This document shows positions 1 to 13,400 of a stretch of DNA of 64,000 nt, piece by piece. A model generated the notes under the pieces. It saw nothing but the letters and a program-made list of their open reading frames with translations. It was not told where the DNA came from and ran no database searches. How positions within the stretch are numbered: position 1 is the first letter of the stretch; every line of letters begins with the position of its first letter. Source of the stretch: Arcuatula senhousia (lineage: Eukaryota; Mollusca; Bivalvia; Mytilida; Mytilidae). Both the position numbers and the translations under genes were made by a program. The stretch lies in assembly GCA_963971305.1 (NCBI GenBank), contig OZ020307.1, positions 48,667,702 through 48,731,701 on the forward strand. Direction: 5' to 3'.

Positions 1-3000
1 TCTTATGACATATTTTAATTGATATTCATAAGTTTTTTACACCTTTGTATGTTGTGTTCTTTTTTAGAGAGTATATTAAAATCTTAGGAATTTAAGGAGT
101 TTGGTTTTATTTCAGTGACAAATCATTTATAAATTGATAATGAAATGGACATGTAATGAATTTTCATTGAAAAAAGTAATGCATTTCTCTCTGGGTAACC
201 TGTACATCTATAAAACATCCACAAGCACTTATATACATGTATTTGCATTATCATGTGCTGTTTCAATCAATACCCGTTTAGTTTCGCACCCTTTTATGAC
301 GGCAAGTATTTGTCATTTAACAATTGCATCTTTTAATCTATAGCACACGTGTTTTTCCTATTATTTCAACAATTATATTATTTGGTCTCTTAAACGAATT
401 TTCAAACTAAATTAAAATTTTAAATTGTTATTCGATTTTTTTTCACATCATGATATCAATTGGTATAATTCGGATTTCATACTCGACAAATGCAATGCAA
501 TTTGAATGAACAGCAAATTATCGATGGGCGATACAATTCAAAGGTATAAAAGCAGGTTAAACGCTTTTATTGGAAGTGCATGAAAAGATGACAAGTAAAA
601 ATTGTTATTGTTACTCCACAAAAGGCTGTTTTTGCTTTTCTGCATATAACCGATTTACTCAAATTAGACGAATGTACCCCGATACGTTATCATTTCTTAT
701 AAAAGGACGATGCATGTACCTAACTGATATGGTTAAGGATATTTTTTCTGGTCAATATTGATCACTTTTGCGCTGTTCTGTGTAAGGGTTATTCTCGATG
801 CATGCCTATTTTTCAAAACCATTAAATACACTTTTACATCTTTTTTATTTGAAAATATGATGTCGTTACTGATCAGAAACTGTAGTCAGACTTGTTTCAC
901 GATTGTCTTTCACGATTTTTACTGACGATTTGTTTTCAAAATTGTCTGATTATTTAAGAAGAAAATTGGCAGTTGATCACATTTCCACCCATATTAATTT
1001 GAAGCTAAATATTAAGAAGAAGCCATCCTTTGGCATCATTTATACAAAAAAACTTACGCAAAATCATGTCTTTTTTTAAACTTAATTTTCAAAGAGCATC
1101 TCATAACGTGACGATTTACAAAAAAATGGAGAAATAAAAAGATCTATGGTGCAAATTCGTCCTTAAACTACAAATGCAAGGTTCAAAATAAGGAAATGCA
1201 AGCAGTATTATTATGTGTAAAAAAAAACTTTGTAAAACATGCGGGTCAAATTTTTATTATTATAAACGGACAATGCAAATACATGTACATAAAATGTACC
1301 CATTTTCTAAACTGGACTCCTTGGCCAAGGAGTGTGACCAGTTATTATGAATTACGCTATGATAAATTCAAATTCAGCAACCATTGCTCAGAATAATTGA
1401 ATAGTAGAAAATCTGAAAAAATCGAAAGTAAAGCGTTCATTACCGGAAACAACATTACAGATGATATAAACCATTGGCAGTTTAAGGAAAGAAAACGATA
1501 TCCTTCAAAAGAAAGTTTCTTGTAATTAGACTACATATAGTTAAAAGAACAAAACAGAAAAGCGAGTTTTCGATCTGTCTTGTGTGTTTTATAGACACAA
1601 CAGCTGTAAAAATTGGTGGATGTATTTTTCAGCAGACATGTTTATTTTGTATGATTAAAATTTTAAATAAAACATTTTGTTAAAAGTATGATTGGTTATT
1701 AAATCGATATAAATTGTTGTTATATTTTTTACTCGTAGATTTACTAGATAATACAGCGTATTTACATATTTGATACCAAATGGATGATTGTAGACATATC
1801 TCTGTCTATTCAAGTCATACCTATTGAAAATCCTTAACCCATCCTAGAAATGCGTAGCACACCTTAAAATCCATAACATATCCCTGAATGAATAAAATGC
1901 TTTTGAAAGAAAACTCAAAATTGTAATGAAAAAAAGAAAGATTTTCTGATTTACATATGCATGTGACACTGACATTAGCGATGCCTCTTACCTATTCTAA
2001 GTAGTGATTGTTTTATGTAAAATGTCATAAAATGCAGTGTTATAGTATGAATCTTTGTCAGTCAGTAAAAATCACCCCCTGTCTTAATACACCAAAATCC
2101 AACTACAAGAATATTAAACTGCATTTCAAACTATATCAATCAAACCTCTCGTCAGAAGGAAAAAAAAAAACCACATTTTAAAAATAAGTTTTCATGGAAT
2201 TTTGTGCGCATATTTCGTGTAATTAACAATAAATGTCATCATTAAGCAAGTCATATTTGAAAAAAAATAAATTTGTACATTTTATATCATTAAAATATAT
2301 CATAAACAAAAAATGATACATGCAACGCTATTTTCATATCATACCTCAGATCTCCCTCGACTGATATTACACCCACGAGCTTAAGCTCCCAAGATGGCAT
2401 TGGAGTCTCGGGAAGATATGAAATATGATTTGAAAATAGTCCTATGATAGTTTGTACTTTTCATTTTAGCCAGTCACTTGGGGTAATATGATATATTGTT
2501 TACTGAATCGTTTATTCTTGTATTGCACAATTTTTATCGTTTGGCTTCTTCAATAAACATTGAATCAATCCAATTAATAGAAGCCTCCACAACAAATATT
2601 AGTAGTGAACAAGGGATGATCAAAATGGTGCCTATGAACAAGTGCTCCAAATTTCAAATAACGTTGACATTATTTACTTCATTGACATGCTATGTACAAA
2701 AATATCTGAAAAGCGCAAATAAATAACGTGGCTAATAAATAATTTTTCCACTTATATTTCAAATTTTCTTCCATGTTTCAAAACACATAATATACTTTTA
2801 GAACCGATATTTTTGATATTCACGACGCACCTTGTAGCTTTGAGAAGCATAGCCGGACGAACAAAATCAATATCAGCATAAGGCAATTTTTTGCAGGAAT
2901 TTGCCGTTGAGCTGTCCGCTTTCTTGGGCACTACTTGACAGCTATAAGCTGTAATCGCTATTTTTATATACACGAGAAACTGAATACCGCAGTCTAAAGA

Positions 3001-3885
3001 ATGTAATTAATGTTTTTTAATAATAAATAAATGTTTAAACGTTTGCAGTGTTAATCATATATGCTATTTGGACGCAATCATTATCAAAGTGTAAATAAAA
3101 TTCTTTAAAGTATTTACTTTCACAATCAGTTACAATAAGGCTTTTAAGAACATCTGTTAAGATTCATATATATTACAAAAGAAAATAGATCTTCTTTATA
3201 AGAGATGTTAACTAATGGAAAGACAAAATGGATTAGAATATGTAAAGAGTTACCTAGTTTAAGCAACACAAATGAATTACTGTCTTTTTCATATGTAGTT
3301 TTGTATCAAAACATACGCACCACACATGTTTTTTTTTGACAATTTGATGATTACTTATTTTTGATTTTGGATACAAATCATTATGTAAGAGTGCAAACGT
3401 TCTTGGTAGATATAAAAGCAGGGAAATGCATTATGTTTAGTTGCAAAATAAATAATTCGGGAAAAAATAATAATCACGTGATTCATACAGTTAAAGCTTA
3501 AACCGCCTTCAAGTTACCCAATGGCATTAGCTTAAGAGTGAATCTGATGGCTTACCCGAAACCTATAATTTAAGATATTGAATACATTTAATATATTCCA
3601 ATGACAGGACCGGTAAGTTAACATTATTTTAAGGCTTTTATTATAACTACTGCTATGTATATGTTTAACTGCATGCCAAAAGGAAAATGTTTGCTTTTTT
3701 CGTAAATTAACTAGATTTTAGTATTAAACTCATAGTTTTAACGAAAAAAAATGTTTTCTGAATCGAATTTTGCTTCTGCGGCCGTTATTAATGTGTTCGT
3801 TGTAATATGTAAATAGGTTATAATTGAAAGTTTTTGGATATCTTAAGAACAAAACACGCCTTCATTAACGATTCTGTTAACGTAA
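1..3885. other. AT-rich region, no supported gene
   Basis: I see no exon, transposon terminus or RNA gene I can defend here. Open frames are all below 85 codons and have the Lys/Asn/Phe/Ile composition expected of AT-rich noncoding DNA. One minus-strand frame (2752-2973) has a more protein-like composition but no recognisable family. Confidence 0.6.
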
Positions 3886-4073
3886 AGCAAAGAGGCTCCA
3901 ATGGGGCATCCGAGCGTCAAAAGTCCGAAAGGCAACACAGAAACCGGTAAACAAGAACAAGAACAGCACGAAGAACCACAAAACACAAAATCAACCGAAT
4001 GGATTTCAACAACGCAAACTCAAGTCGTAACAAGAGTGAACTCAAGTGCTCTGGAAGAGGTAAGTAGTTCCTC
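3886..4073 (-). repeat. 5'-truncated retroelement 3' tail (antisense)
   Basis: This is the tail repeat that recurs across the window, here in reverse. Its 3' end appears on the + strand as the complement of the motif around ATGCCCCATTGG. It lies directly against the sense-oriented RT fragment starting near 4075, so the two pieces meet in opposite orientation. A reading frame at 3901-4152 merely fuses the two and is not a gene. Confidence 0.7.
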
Positions 4074-4074
4074 A

Positions 4075-5000
4075 AAAAAGGTTACATTCACTGGAGAAAC
4101 TATTACTACTCTAAATTATTTGTTAGATAATATTTACATACGTTTTGGTTAACAAATTTATCGCCAAATAATTGGAATTCCTATGGGTACTACTTGTGCA
4201 CCACTTATAGCTGACCTTTTCCTATACTGTTATGTATCACAGTTTATGGTTAAAATACAAAAAGACCCCAACAAACAGAACCTACTTGAAACTTTCAATG
4301 ATACTTTTAGATATTTAGACGACATTCTTGCACTCAACAATCCTTCCTTTTCTAATTTTATTACATATATCTATCCTTCTGAATTAACCTTGAACAAATC
4401 TAATTCACGTAACCGGTGAAAGATGTCCTTTGAAAAATTTAGATCTAAGTATTATTGACGGAAAATAACAAACCAAAGTCTAAGATAAACGTGACGACTT
4501 TACCTACCATATAATAAATTTCCCTTTTCTTAGAGATGTTCCACAAGCGCCATCATACGGGGTTTACATTTCTCAGTTAGTAAGATACGTTCGGATCTGC
4601 AGTGGTGTGTCTGATTTTAATGATAAAAACCGTTCTATTACTGAAAATAATATTAAAATAAGGTTATCGATACCACAAATTAGTGAAATCTTTTTTTTTT
4701 TGCTAAATTCTTCGTCAAGTATCATTCTCTTATTGAAAATTTTATTTAAAAAAAACATCGTTTTCTGATAGTGAAAGGAATATCACATCCTGAAATTTAT
4801 GGTAATGTTTTTTTTTTTATAAAGCACACAACTTTAAAAACAATCAATTGGCAATGAAAAATTGGCTTCAAAATTTATTACGGAATAGGATCCATGGATA
4901 TAAATTAAATATTTTGGTTAAATCTTTGAATTAAGTGTTTATTGGCAGAAAAATTGATAACTTGATACTTACTTTAAAACTCCCGTAAGCGTTTTTCCTA
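4075..5000 (+). pseudogene. Decayed reverse transcriptase (Penelope-like or non-LTR type)
   Basis: Remnant of a retroelement polymerase. The palm motif GIPMGTTCAP is readable around 4173-4202 and the catalytic motif FRYLDDILALNN around 4298-4335. The conserved SYGVYISQLVRYVR block follows near 4552-4596, KGISHPEIYGN near 4775-4805, and a C-terminal NLILTL block near 4955-4975. Reading between these blocks needs several frame changes and passes stops at about 4152 and 4417, so it is inactive. The GIPMGT-type palm resembles RTs common in mollusc genomes; assignment to Penelope-like elements rather than another class is inference. The next 400 bases look like its 3' untranslated part. Confidence 0.8.
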
Positions 5001-5420
5001 TTGTCATTTTTAAGCATTATAGCGATCAAGCATGTCGGTTTTGTGTGATGACACTTCACCAAATCAGTTTTGCTTGAAGTGTTGTGTCGGATTTAAAATC
5101 GATATGTTGGATTTTTTTAACATCAGTCAATTGATGATTCTCAGCTAGCTGTCAGTAACAGCGAGTGTTCTATGGAGAGTTTCTTTACCGTCCTTTTGTT
5201 TGTTGTTGTTGTCTTTTTGTCCAAGGCTCTGTCTAGTGGAATTGAACTTTGATCGATTTGATTTTTATTGTATGTTTAGTTTTTGTGCTTTGTCTAGGAA
5301 TATTAATAGGGGAAGGTTGGGTAAAAAAAATAGTTTAACCCCGCCACATATTATATGTGCCTGTCCTTAGCCAGGAATCTTTGACAAAGCTTTGAATGCG
5401 TTTGTACTTGTCTTTTTTGA
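5001..5420 (+). repeat. Probable 3' untranslated part of the RT element
   Basis: AT-rich stretch ending in a block around CCCCGCCACAT at 5340-5350 and TGTGCCTGTCC at 5357-5367. A related CCCCGTCACAT block follows the other RT C-terminal fragment near 39470, in the same order, which supports calling it the element's tail. Confidence 0.55.
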
Positions 5421-5493
5421 TGTTTTCTGTTCATTGTTTAAGAAGGGGGTCTACCTATGACTATTTCAGGACTCGATTTGAATTATATGCATT

Positions 5494-5940
5494 TTATTTA
5501 GACCATGGACCAATTGCATAACCGCGAGCAGCGCCTACTGGTCTCGTTGAAGGTTGCTGGCAGTTGTCCATTGTGGTTTTTACTGAATTGCCGCTTGATT
5601 GTGGGCTGTGTCGCGTACACTTATTCCACATTTTATTATTTTCTATCCTTCCTACTACAGCACACCGTGGTGTTGCTAATTTCCAATTCAGTGTGTCGAA
5701 TCCGGTAAAGATAGACAAAACAAATTTCTACAACAAACCAACATCTGCACTCATTTGAGAGATAATAATCCCATATATGTCTACGAATGCACGGTGTTTA
5801 CCGTAAAATTTCTTGAGTGCAGACAGCAACCGTGGAGCAACATTACCATGTGTCAGCAATGTCTGTGGCAAACGTAACACTCTGCCAATGAAATTGATGT
5901 AATTCCCGCAAGCTCTGGAGTAAACTAAGTATTAATTTTG
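5494..5940 (-). repeat. Antisense RT C-terminus plus tail, truncated
   Basis: Closely matches 32240-32540 in the same orientation. Read on the minus strand it encodes the last part of the RT family that ends ...SQMSADxGLS, followed by the tail repeat. It is broken by stops and lacks the palm motifs, so it is a 5'-truncated copy. Confidence 0.7.
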
Positions 5941-6175
5941 TTTATCGTATCCAAGCTTTACCATTGTTGATTGAAAAAAAAAGGCAACGAAAGCCTTGAA
6001 TTCTGTAAATGAGTAAATAATCTTTGCAACACACATTTTACAATTAGTTAAGTTAGCAAAATTGCTCATTGAACATTGTTTAGCCTGTGAGAACCATTTG
6101 TTCTGTAATTCGTATAAAGTGAACTGTAAAAAAAATATGCAATATATCGCAGTTTTTGCGAAAAACGATATGTGA

Positions 6176-6325
6176 GATATTTTTGCGGATTTTATTTTCG
6201 TGAATTTTTATTATTGTGAATTTGTTTGTATATGATTTGCATTAGAAAGATATTTTCGCGGTTTCAGTTAACGCGCGAAAAATAAGCAAAAATTAAATCA
6301 CCGCGAAAATAATCCGCTACAAGTT
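6176..6325. repeat. Imperfect inverted repeat (GCGGATTATTTTCGCGG type)
   Basis: TTTTGCGGATTTTATTTTCG near 6182 is mirrored by CGCGAAAATAATCCGC near 6302-6317, with a third related block between them (about 6250-6290). This could fold into a stem of roughly 150 bases and looks like a small interspersed element. Confidence 0.5.
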
Positions 6326-6455
6326 ACTTAAGTACGTGCATACATACAATTCATTCGCCCGCGTGTATTAAACCATGAAATTGTAAATCATGATAGGAAA
6401 CTAGTAACAACTGCTCTAATTTCATTATGTGTTTGTTACTTATTCAGTAAGATGA

Positions 6456-6941
6456 TATACTCTCTCAAAAAAGTTACGCAACAGTGGAAAATTTCCCTAT
6501 ATGTTTTAAGTAAACCTACCTTTTTATAAATTGATATTGCCAAGCCGTTTTTCATTCAATTTTTATCAAATAAAAACCAAGAAAAAGACAAACAAATGAA
6601 GTTTATTTTGTATGATTTAGGCAAAATCTTAGCTGTCACGTTTTTTGATAGAAAACGAGTAGAACACAACCAATGTTTTTCCACAGAAAATGTTGGTTGA
6701 TTAAAACGGGTTGTTGACGCATAAAATTACCAATTGATTTCTACTTGTGATTTTTTAAAAACCATCGAAGTCACGATGTTTTTTTAAAATCATAAAAATA
6801 ATTTTCAATCTTTTCCCCTTCTCTTGGTTTTTAAAAATTGGTTGAGAAATGGCTTTACAATAAAAATTTAAAATTAGGTATGTTTATTTAAAATATATAA
6901 GGAAATTTTGTATTGTTGCGTTACTTTTTTGAGTGAGTATA
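6456..6941. mobile_element. Tc1/mariner-like MITE, 0.49 kb
   Basis: Near-identical terminal inverted repeats of about 27 bases: the left end starts TATACTCTCTCAAAAAAGTT and the right end, reverse complemented, starts TATACTCACTCAAAAAAGTA; both continue ACGCAAC. Terminal TATA is compatible with a TA target duplication. No transposase frame lies inside, so it is non-autonomous. A related interior and right end occur at 41000-41437. Confidence 0.8.
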
Positions 6942-7346
6942 TTTAGATCTATGTTTTCAGTCCCTTTTTAACATGTTAAGATTCGAAAACTGACACAAAT
7001 GTTAGCAAATTGCTAAATATGCACTATATCGTATAGCGGGTTGTTTGAAAGGGGGTAATTTCACCGTAAATTCACTTTGAATTTTAAACCGTTATTTATT
7101 GCTTATAAAACAAAATTTGTCTTTATTACAACCATTTTGATGTAATAAAATGTTATATGGCTTTTTTAATTGATATTGAAATGTACACGTTTTAGATTAT
7201 TTTTATCCTGGGTTAGACCCCTTTTCCTAAGAGAGAAAAACTGTCATAACTGTTCAATGAGGAGGTGAAAAATTTCTTAAACCACAAGAATAAACAAGAA
7301 ATAACGTACCCCTGATTAAAGAACGCTTCGCTTGTTAATTGTAGAA

Positions 7347-7428
7347 ATGGGTGGTAACCAACATGCTTTATATACGACACCACTTCTGCTGATCATGGCG
7401 ATGAGTGTGTCACAAATTGATGCTTCAG
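7347..7428 (+). CDS. Gene 1 exon 1: signal peptide
   Basis: Starts ATG at 7347 and reads MGGNQHALYTTPLLLIMAMS followed by VSQIDAS; the donor GTGAAT is at 7429. The exon ends after the first base of a Gly codon (phase 1). The hydrophobic core followed by small residues is typical of secretion. No other in-frame ATG lies close upstream. Confidence 0.82.
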
Positions 7429-10400
7429 GTGAATTTATTTGTAGAATTGATAATTGATAATTGTGGTATGTTTTTGTAAACATGGGTAAATCATAATTCT
7501 TTTAAGGAACCTTCTGTTAGGCTACCTTTTTGAATCTCAACTTGCTTGGTATACAAACTTGAAAAATGGTCGATTTAATTTTCATTGGATCGTCTCGAAA
7601 ATCAGTTATCTGTGTAGGTCGATTATCATTACGCAAACGATTTTTCCTCAACTTGCATATTCTCAGACTTTATTTTCCTGCGACGAGCTTCAAGACGAAG
7701 AAAACCGACATACAACTACTCTATGTCATCAAGGTACGGCTTATAAGCGGCTTTATTCTTATTAAGTTGTATCATGTAAATATTTAATTATTCGGCTTGA
7801 TATATTTTCAATGATGGCCTAAAAAAAATCTTTAACATCTTGTTTTTATACATGTAAAAACATATTACTTTGATATATATCATCTTCTCAATTAATTTTT
7901 CACACTATATCCTTTACAGTTTTAACTTCTAAAAACAGGTGTAAATATTGCATTAGGAAAGAGTTCTTACCAGTCGACGACTTATTGTCATGAATCAACA
8001 ACACCTTGTGGGCCAGGAAATGCTGTCGATGGTGATGGGACAGAATGGGTTAATGATCAATTTATGTGTACGCACACAACCGGTCAGTACCCGCATTGGT
8101 GGGTGGTTGATCTTGGAGATACCTATAACATAAAAAATGTTATAATCTACAACAGACAGAGTGGTAGGTTTTAAATCATTTTAGTTACATGTATACACAT
8201 ATTGCAAACATCATATATGAAAGCACCTAAAACTGTTTATATTATGAATGGTTCAGAGCCAGAGTCATTAATATGTTAATCAAACAGGAAAGAACTGACC
8301 TTCTGCAGCGATGTACAAAATATACACACTTAGCTTTAATAGCAAAATAGTCGTATATTTGTTTTCAAATATTTGCAGAAAATAACAAAATTTAACCAAT
8401 AAACAGATAAGAATCTGATACCTTTGATTCGAATTCATTTGGCATATATTCATTAACAAATATTGTTCCTATGATGAACAAATGAGATATTTTTATAATT
8501 TCTTACCGAGTATCAATTTTCGTGGTATTTTTCGGATGGTTTATTTTGCATTGGTTTCTTTTATAGAAGAGGGGCAAACAACGAAATGAAAATGAAAAAA
8601 AATCAACCTTTATTAATTTAAACAAAAATCTGAATAAACATTTCGACCAGTATTTTTAGTATTTTTCGGGCACTTCCAAAATATTAATGTATTGATTTCC
8701 AGATACTAGCCTTGCAAGTCCCTAAATAATGTATTATCTCTTAAACATTGACTTTAAACACTTATGAACTTAATTTGTTAACGTATCACAATTGATTTGT
8801 TACTCCAGAGCTTGTGAGAATTACATCAATTTCTTCGGATGAGCGTCACGTTTGACACACAAATTGTTATCACAAGGTTATGTTGCTCCTCGGTTGCTGG
8901 CGTCAATCAAGCAATTGTACGATATACATCATACATTCATAGACCAATATTGAATTCTCATCTCTCTGATGAGTGCAGATGTTGGTTTGTCATAGGGTTT
9001 TGTTTTGTATTCCTTTACCATATTGTACACATGGGATTGGAAATTGACAGCGGGACGGTTGTGCTTTAGCTGAGACCGCTTACTCTTCCCAAGCACCTGG
9101 GTTCACTCTCATTATGACTAGAGTTCGCGTTGTTAAGGTAGCACCATACAAAGGTTGTTTTAGTCCGACCATCACACTTTAAACTTGCATAACTTTCTTA
9201 TTATTTTACCAATTTTAATAAATGAGACATCATTTGAAAGAGGAAATGTAACCCTTTATGATGATACCTACAAAAATTAACTATAATGTATAACAGATGG
9301 AATTACTGTTCAAAATTAAAAATTTCAACACAACTGACTCAAATGAAATTAGCTCTCCTAGCATTACAAATATCTCTTTAACATTGATTTAATCTGAATC
9401 AACACAGCATGACCTTCAAAACCGTGTCTAAGAATTTTCCTATCACATTCCATTCTCCAATAAAGCAATATTTTGTGTACAAGGCTTTATTGCATAAGGG
9501 GTCACTCTATTCAATGTGCCATAAAAATATTTTCTGAAGCTTTAATCTAAAATCTGAGACACGGTTTTGTTGATAATAGACCTTGGAATAACATATCCAA
9601 AAACCAGCCACATTGGGGTACTCATGTGGGAGCTAAATTCAATCAAACTTTACTTTTCTCTTGAAAAATGAAAGTGGAAAAACCCCAAAAATATCAATTT
9701 CCTACTTTGAGCCCCATTTACTAGATCAAATGGCATGATTCTACCATGGAAGCACTGTAGGATTCTTAGATCATCATAAATCAACATTTATTTGACCTAT
9801 AAACCTTAGTTCCATCCACACAAACATTAAATATAGCCCAAAATGCACAACCCCCTACACTTAATTCAGAATTTGCGGGAAATATTACATCAAATTGACC
9901 TTATCTCAGGTCAGTTATTAACTGTAAAGGGCAAGACTCCTCCTTCACTGACCAGATGTTTCCACTTTTGATTGTCCATCTTATTCATTTAACTTATTTT
10001 ACTTCAAATGACTGGTCAAAAGTCATAAAACTTTCCAGCTGTTAAAGATAAGACCAACCTCCATGGTTTATTGACAGCTTAAATTACATGTGCATTTGTT
10101 TTGATTTTTTAATCATCACCATAGCTCATTAATTATTAGGTGTACTGAAAATATTTTTGCACCATTAGATATAGGACATTTGATAGTATTGAAAAAGTTA
10201 TAAATTAAAATTTTGATAAAATTTTAGCACTTTTGTATGGTGCTACCTTAATTGATATCCAGTAGTTGTTTATCTGATGTCTGATTTTTCGTCCTGTCCT
10301 TGTTTGTGTTTCCTGGTTTTGCCTCTGTCCTTCCAGACTTTGACATTCGGATGCCCCTTTGGTACCTCTGCTTCTGTGATACTTTTGCCTAGACATTATT

Positions 10401-13400
10401 GTTCGTATTGTCTTTCTCTTAAAGGTTTGGTTTACATAGATACTTGACATTTGTTTCCAGGTGTTCAGGAGTTAAAATGCTTTTTATTGTCGTGTATTAA
10501 ATTCGAATATATCAAAACAACTTCAATCCTACGATTTTTTTTATCAGCAATTCAGATTCAAATGATCAGCATTTTTTTCTTTTTATTTCACAACGGTTTT
10601 GTAAACACCAGAATACTTAACATCAACATGAAATACGTAAAAAATTAATTAATTTATGATAAGAACAATTTTCTCATATTCTTTTCTCTTCAATTTTATA
10701 TAGTTCACAGCATTTTAAATCTTTTTGGTAGAGCGCCGTGATGGTTAGCACTGCTGTTGGAGTTATATTCCCCGAGGAAATTTGGTGTTGTAGATCACAT
10801 CAAAGTTGTAAAACTTAATGTAAATTCTAAATTGTTGAAATTCCTAGGTTTCTTGTACCTAAGACTTGGGTTGATGTTTGTCATTATTTGAGTTCTGACT
10901 CGGCATTTTTTTCTATGCTGATCATATTCATAAAGTGTCACGAACACCTATTACACTTCTCATTATCGTCTATTAAGTCTTGTAGTCTTGGTTAAACAAA
11001 ACACACGTAAGGCTACGCAAAATTAATTGTGTGTATCTTATTTATATTTTTCTATTAAAATATCGACACTTGGTTTATCTTTTTATTTTTTGTTTGCATT
11101 ACAATATTTTTATTAAAGCTGGCTCGGATTGGCTAAATAACTACGATATAGATGTATTCACCGAACCTGCTTGTTTCTGTGATAAGTGGACCGAATTTCC
11201 TCGTGGACGACAATCCAGATGTCATTATCAATCTTCAGTCCTGGAATACTTAAATGCAACTTGCGTGAAAGAGTCCATTGGACGATTTCTAAGGATTCAA
11301 CTTAGGGAGAGTACTTCACCACTTTGCTTATGTGAAGTAGAGGTCTATGGAAAACTCGTCCAAGATTCCACTTGTAAGTAAAAATCATTCGACCTGTGGT
11401 AAAGTGCAAAGACAATTTATGACTTTGAACTCATAAACTCATAAAATATATTCATAAAAAAGTTTAGAAGTGTGAAGAAGGTGATAGACGTAATGAACTG
11501 TTTCTATTTTTGTGCTTAACATTATATAATTCTATCAATAATTGTTTTACTTTTTTCTTATTTTAACATCTCACCATAATCTTAGCCACCCGCATCTTTT
11601 TTCTGAAATAACAGTTTCATGCAAACAGATCGTGCACTTAAGTCGTGTTAAACAAAATGACGTATAAGGGTTATCATTTAAAAATATAGATAATGATTGT
11701 GTTTTGTGCTAATCAAACTTCATCAGATATATTTAAACGTTCCAAAAAGGGGTCTTAAACCAGGATATAAAGGCTTTAAAAAAGCTTAAATTTCTAATAT
11801 CAGTTATACATGTAGCGCAAGTGACAAATTTTCACAGACAAGCAATATATACTGGGTTAAAGTTGCATTGACTGTGGTCAACAAAGGGAGTTAAACAGTT
11901 TCGACCTTCGAAAGTATGAAAGCCTAGCAAAACCAAATGCATGACCACGTTTGAGATTATCTTCTGTCAAGTTCAATGTTTTTATAATTTCAAAACACAA
12001 TGTCTTAACCTTAACGAGATCACTTTGGCTGTTTGGAATTTTTCTGGCACATGTCTCTAAAAAAGGGTGTTGTTTGTTCATATTCTACCATTGACATGGT
12101 TTCTTTGCTGATGCAGAATTGCATATCCATAGAGATGAAAATACCAAACTATAGATTTCCACTTCCGGTTAAAACCTCATATATTTGCTATAATATTTTA
12201 AGTATTGAATAGTAATGAGTAAATTATTTCTGACATGAATCCACTGACATTAAATGAGTATAATTCATTATTTGAATCAATATGTCAATATTGGAATCCT
12301 TTTATGTTTAAAATTTGCAATTGGTACCATGCAATAGGAAAGAAAAATGTGTCCCAATGTCTGTCACATTTCAAAACTTATAAACTGAACAATACAGAAA
12401 AGGTGGATATGATATCTTAACATTCGCGGCTATCATTTACATGATCTCTGTATATATTCCAAATGTGCCGTACATATGTTTAACCAAGTCTAAAGATATG
12501 ACATTGAAAAATGTGAATGCTGTACCTACCATAGTTCAAGTGTTGCTGTGTTTTCTTTGGTTGCATTATTTAAGGATGTTTGCTGGTCAGTTTGAAAATA
12601 ACAAGGTATATAGATTTATATATTTGATGGAAAGATCATTGGTGAAGGTACAAAATAAGCTTTAAAAATTCATGGGTTGCTGAACTCGTTTTCGAGATAA
12701 TAAGCGTTCAAAATTTGGCGGGAAAAGGCTTTCTCTGACTTTTTCATAGGTTTAGCATTAGACTTGTTTTAGTTTAAAAATTTATGAAGAAATGACAAGA
12801 AGTGTTTAGAACTTTGTAAATTAGCTCCTAATGACTCTAGAAACCTTGTTATGAAAAGAAATTAGAGGGTTGCTGGGCAAAAATATTATCCTTAATTTAA
12901 TCGTATAATCCAGAGTATTCCGAAAATCTGACAGAAATTTCAAAACTGGATCAGCAATCATCCTTAAGTAGGGTATTAACTTGTGTGGTTTTCGGGAAAG
13001 GCATTGACCCGCCAAATTTAGTTCCTAAACGAAAAGTAAATAATACAATGCTTTGCATGCTGCAGCTCTAAAACCACGAAATTAAGAATAAACAAATTCA
13101 CACTTTTTGTCACTCAACGAAAATTGGTTCTAATGAAAATAAATTAATCCACAGTATAATTGAATTATGTAACTAAATAATCAAAATTGAGTTATAATGC
13201 ACATAAAAATAAGGAATAAAGTAAATATTTTCGTATGCTATCTTTGTAGAAGGTATATTTTACTTGCTTTCAAGAAATTTAAAAAGAAATAGATCTTTTC
13301 GAGACATGAATAACTAATTAGAACGTTAATCGTACAAATAGAAATCAGCTAAGCGAACAAAAAACATTTTTAATGTTAGTGTAGAAAATTTAAAATATAA

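Noticed and set aside
2752..2973. Minus-strand frame of 73 codons with protein-like composition
   Set aside because: No recognisable domain, no clear splice sites or neighbours; cannot be told from chance.
7667..7733. Exon-like stretch between TATTCTCAG and AAG|GTACGG inside gene 1 intron 1
   Set aside because: It would be 67 nt, phase 0 to 1, and would break the frame between the phase-1 exons 1 and 2; genes 2 and 3 have no counterpart.
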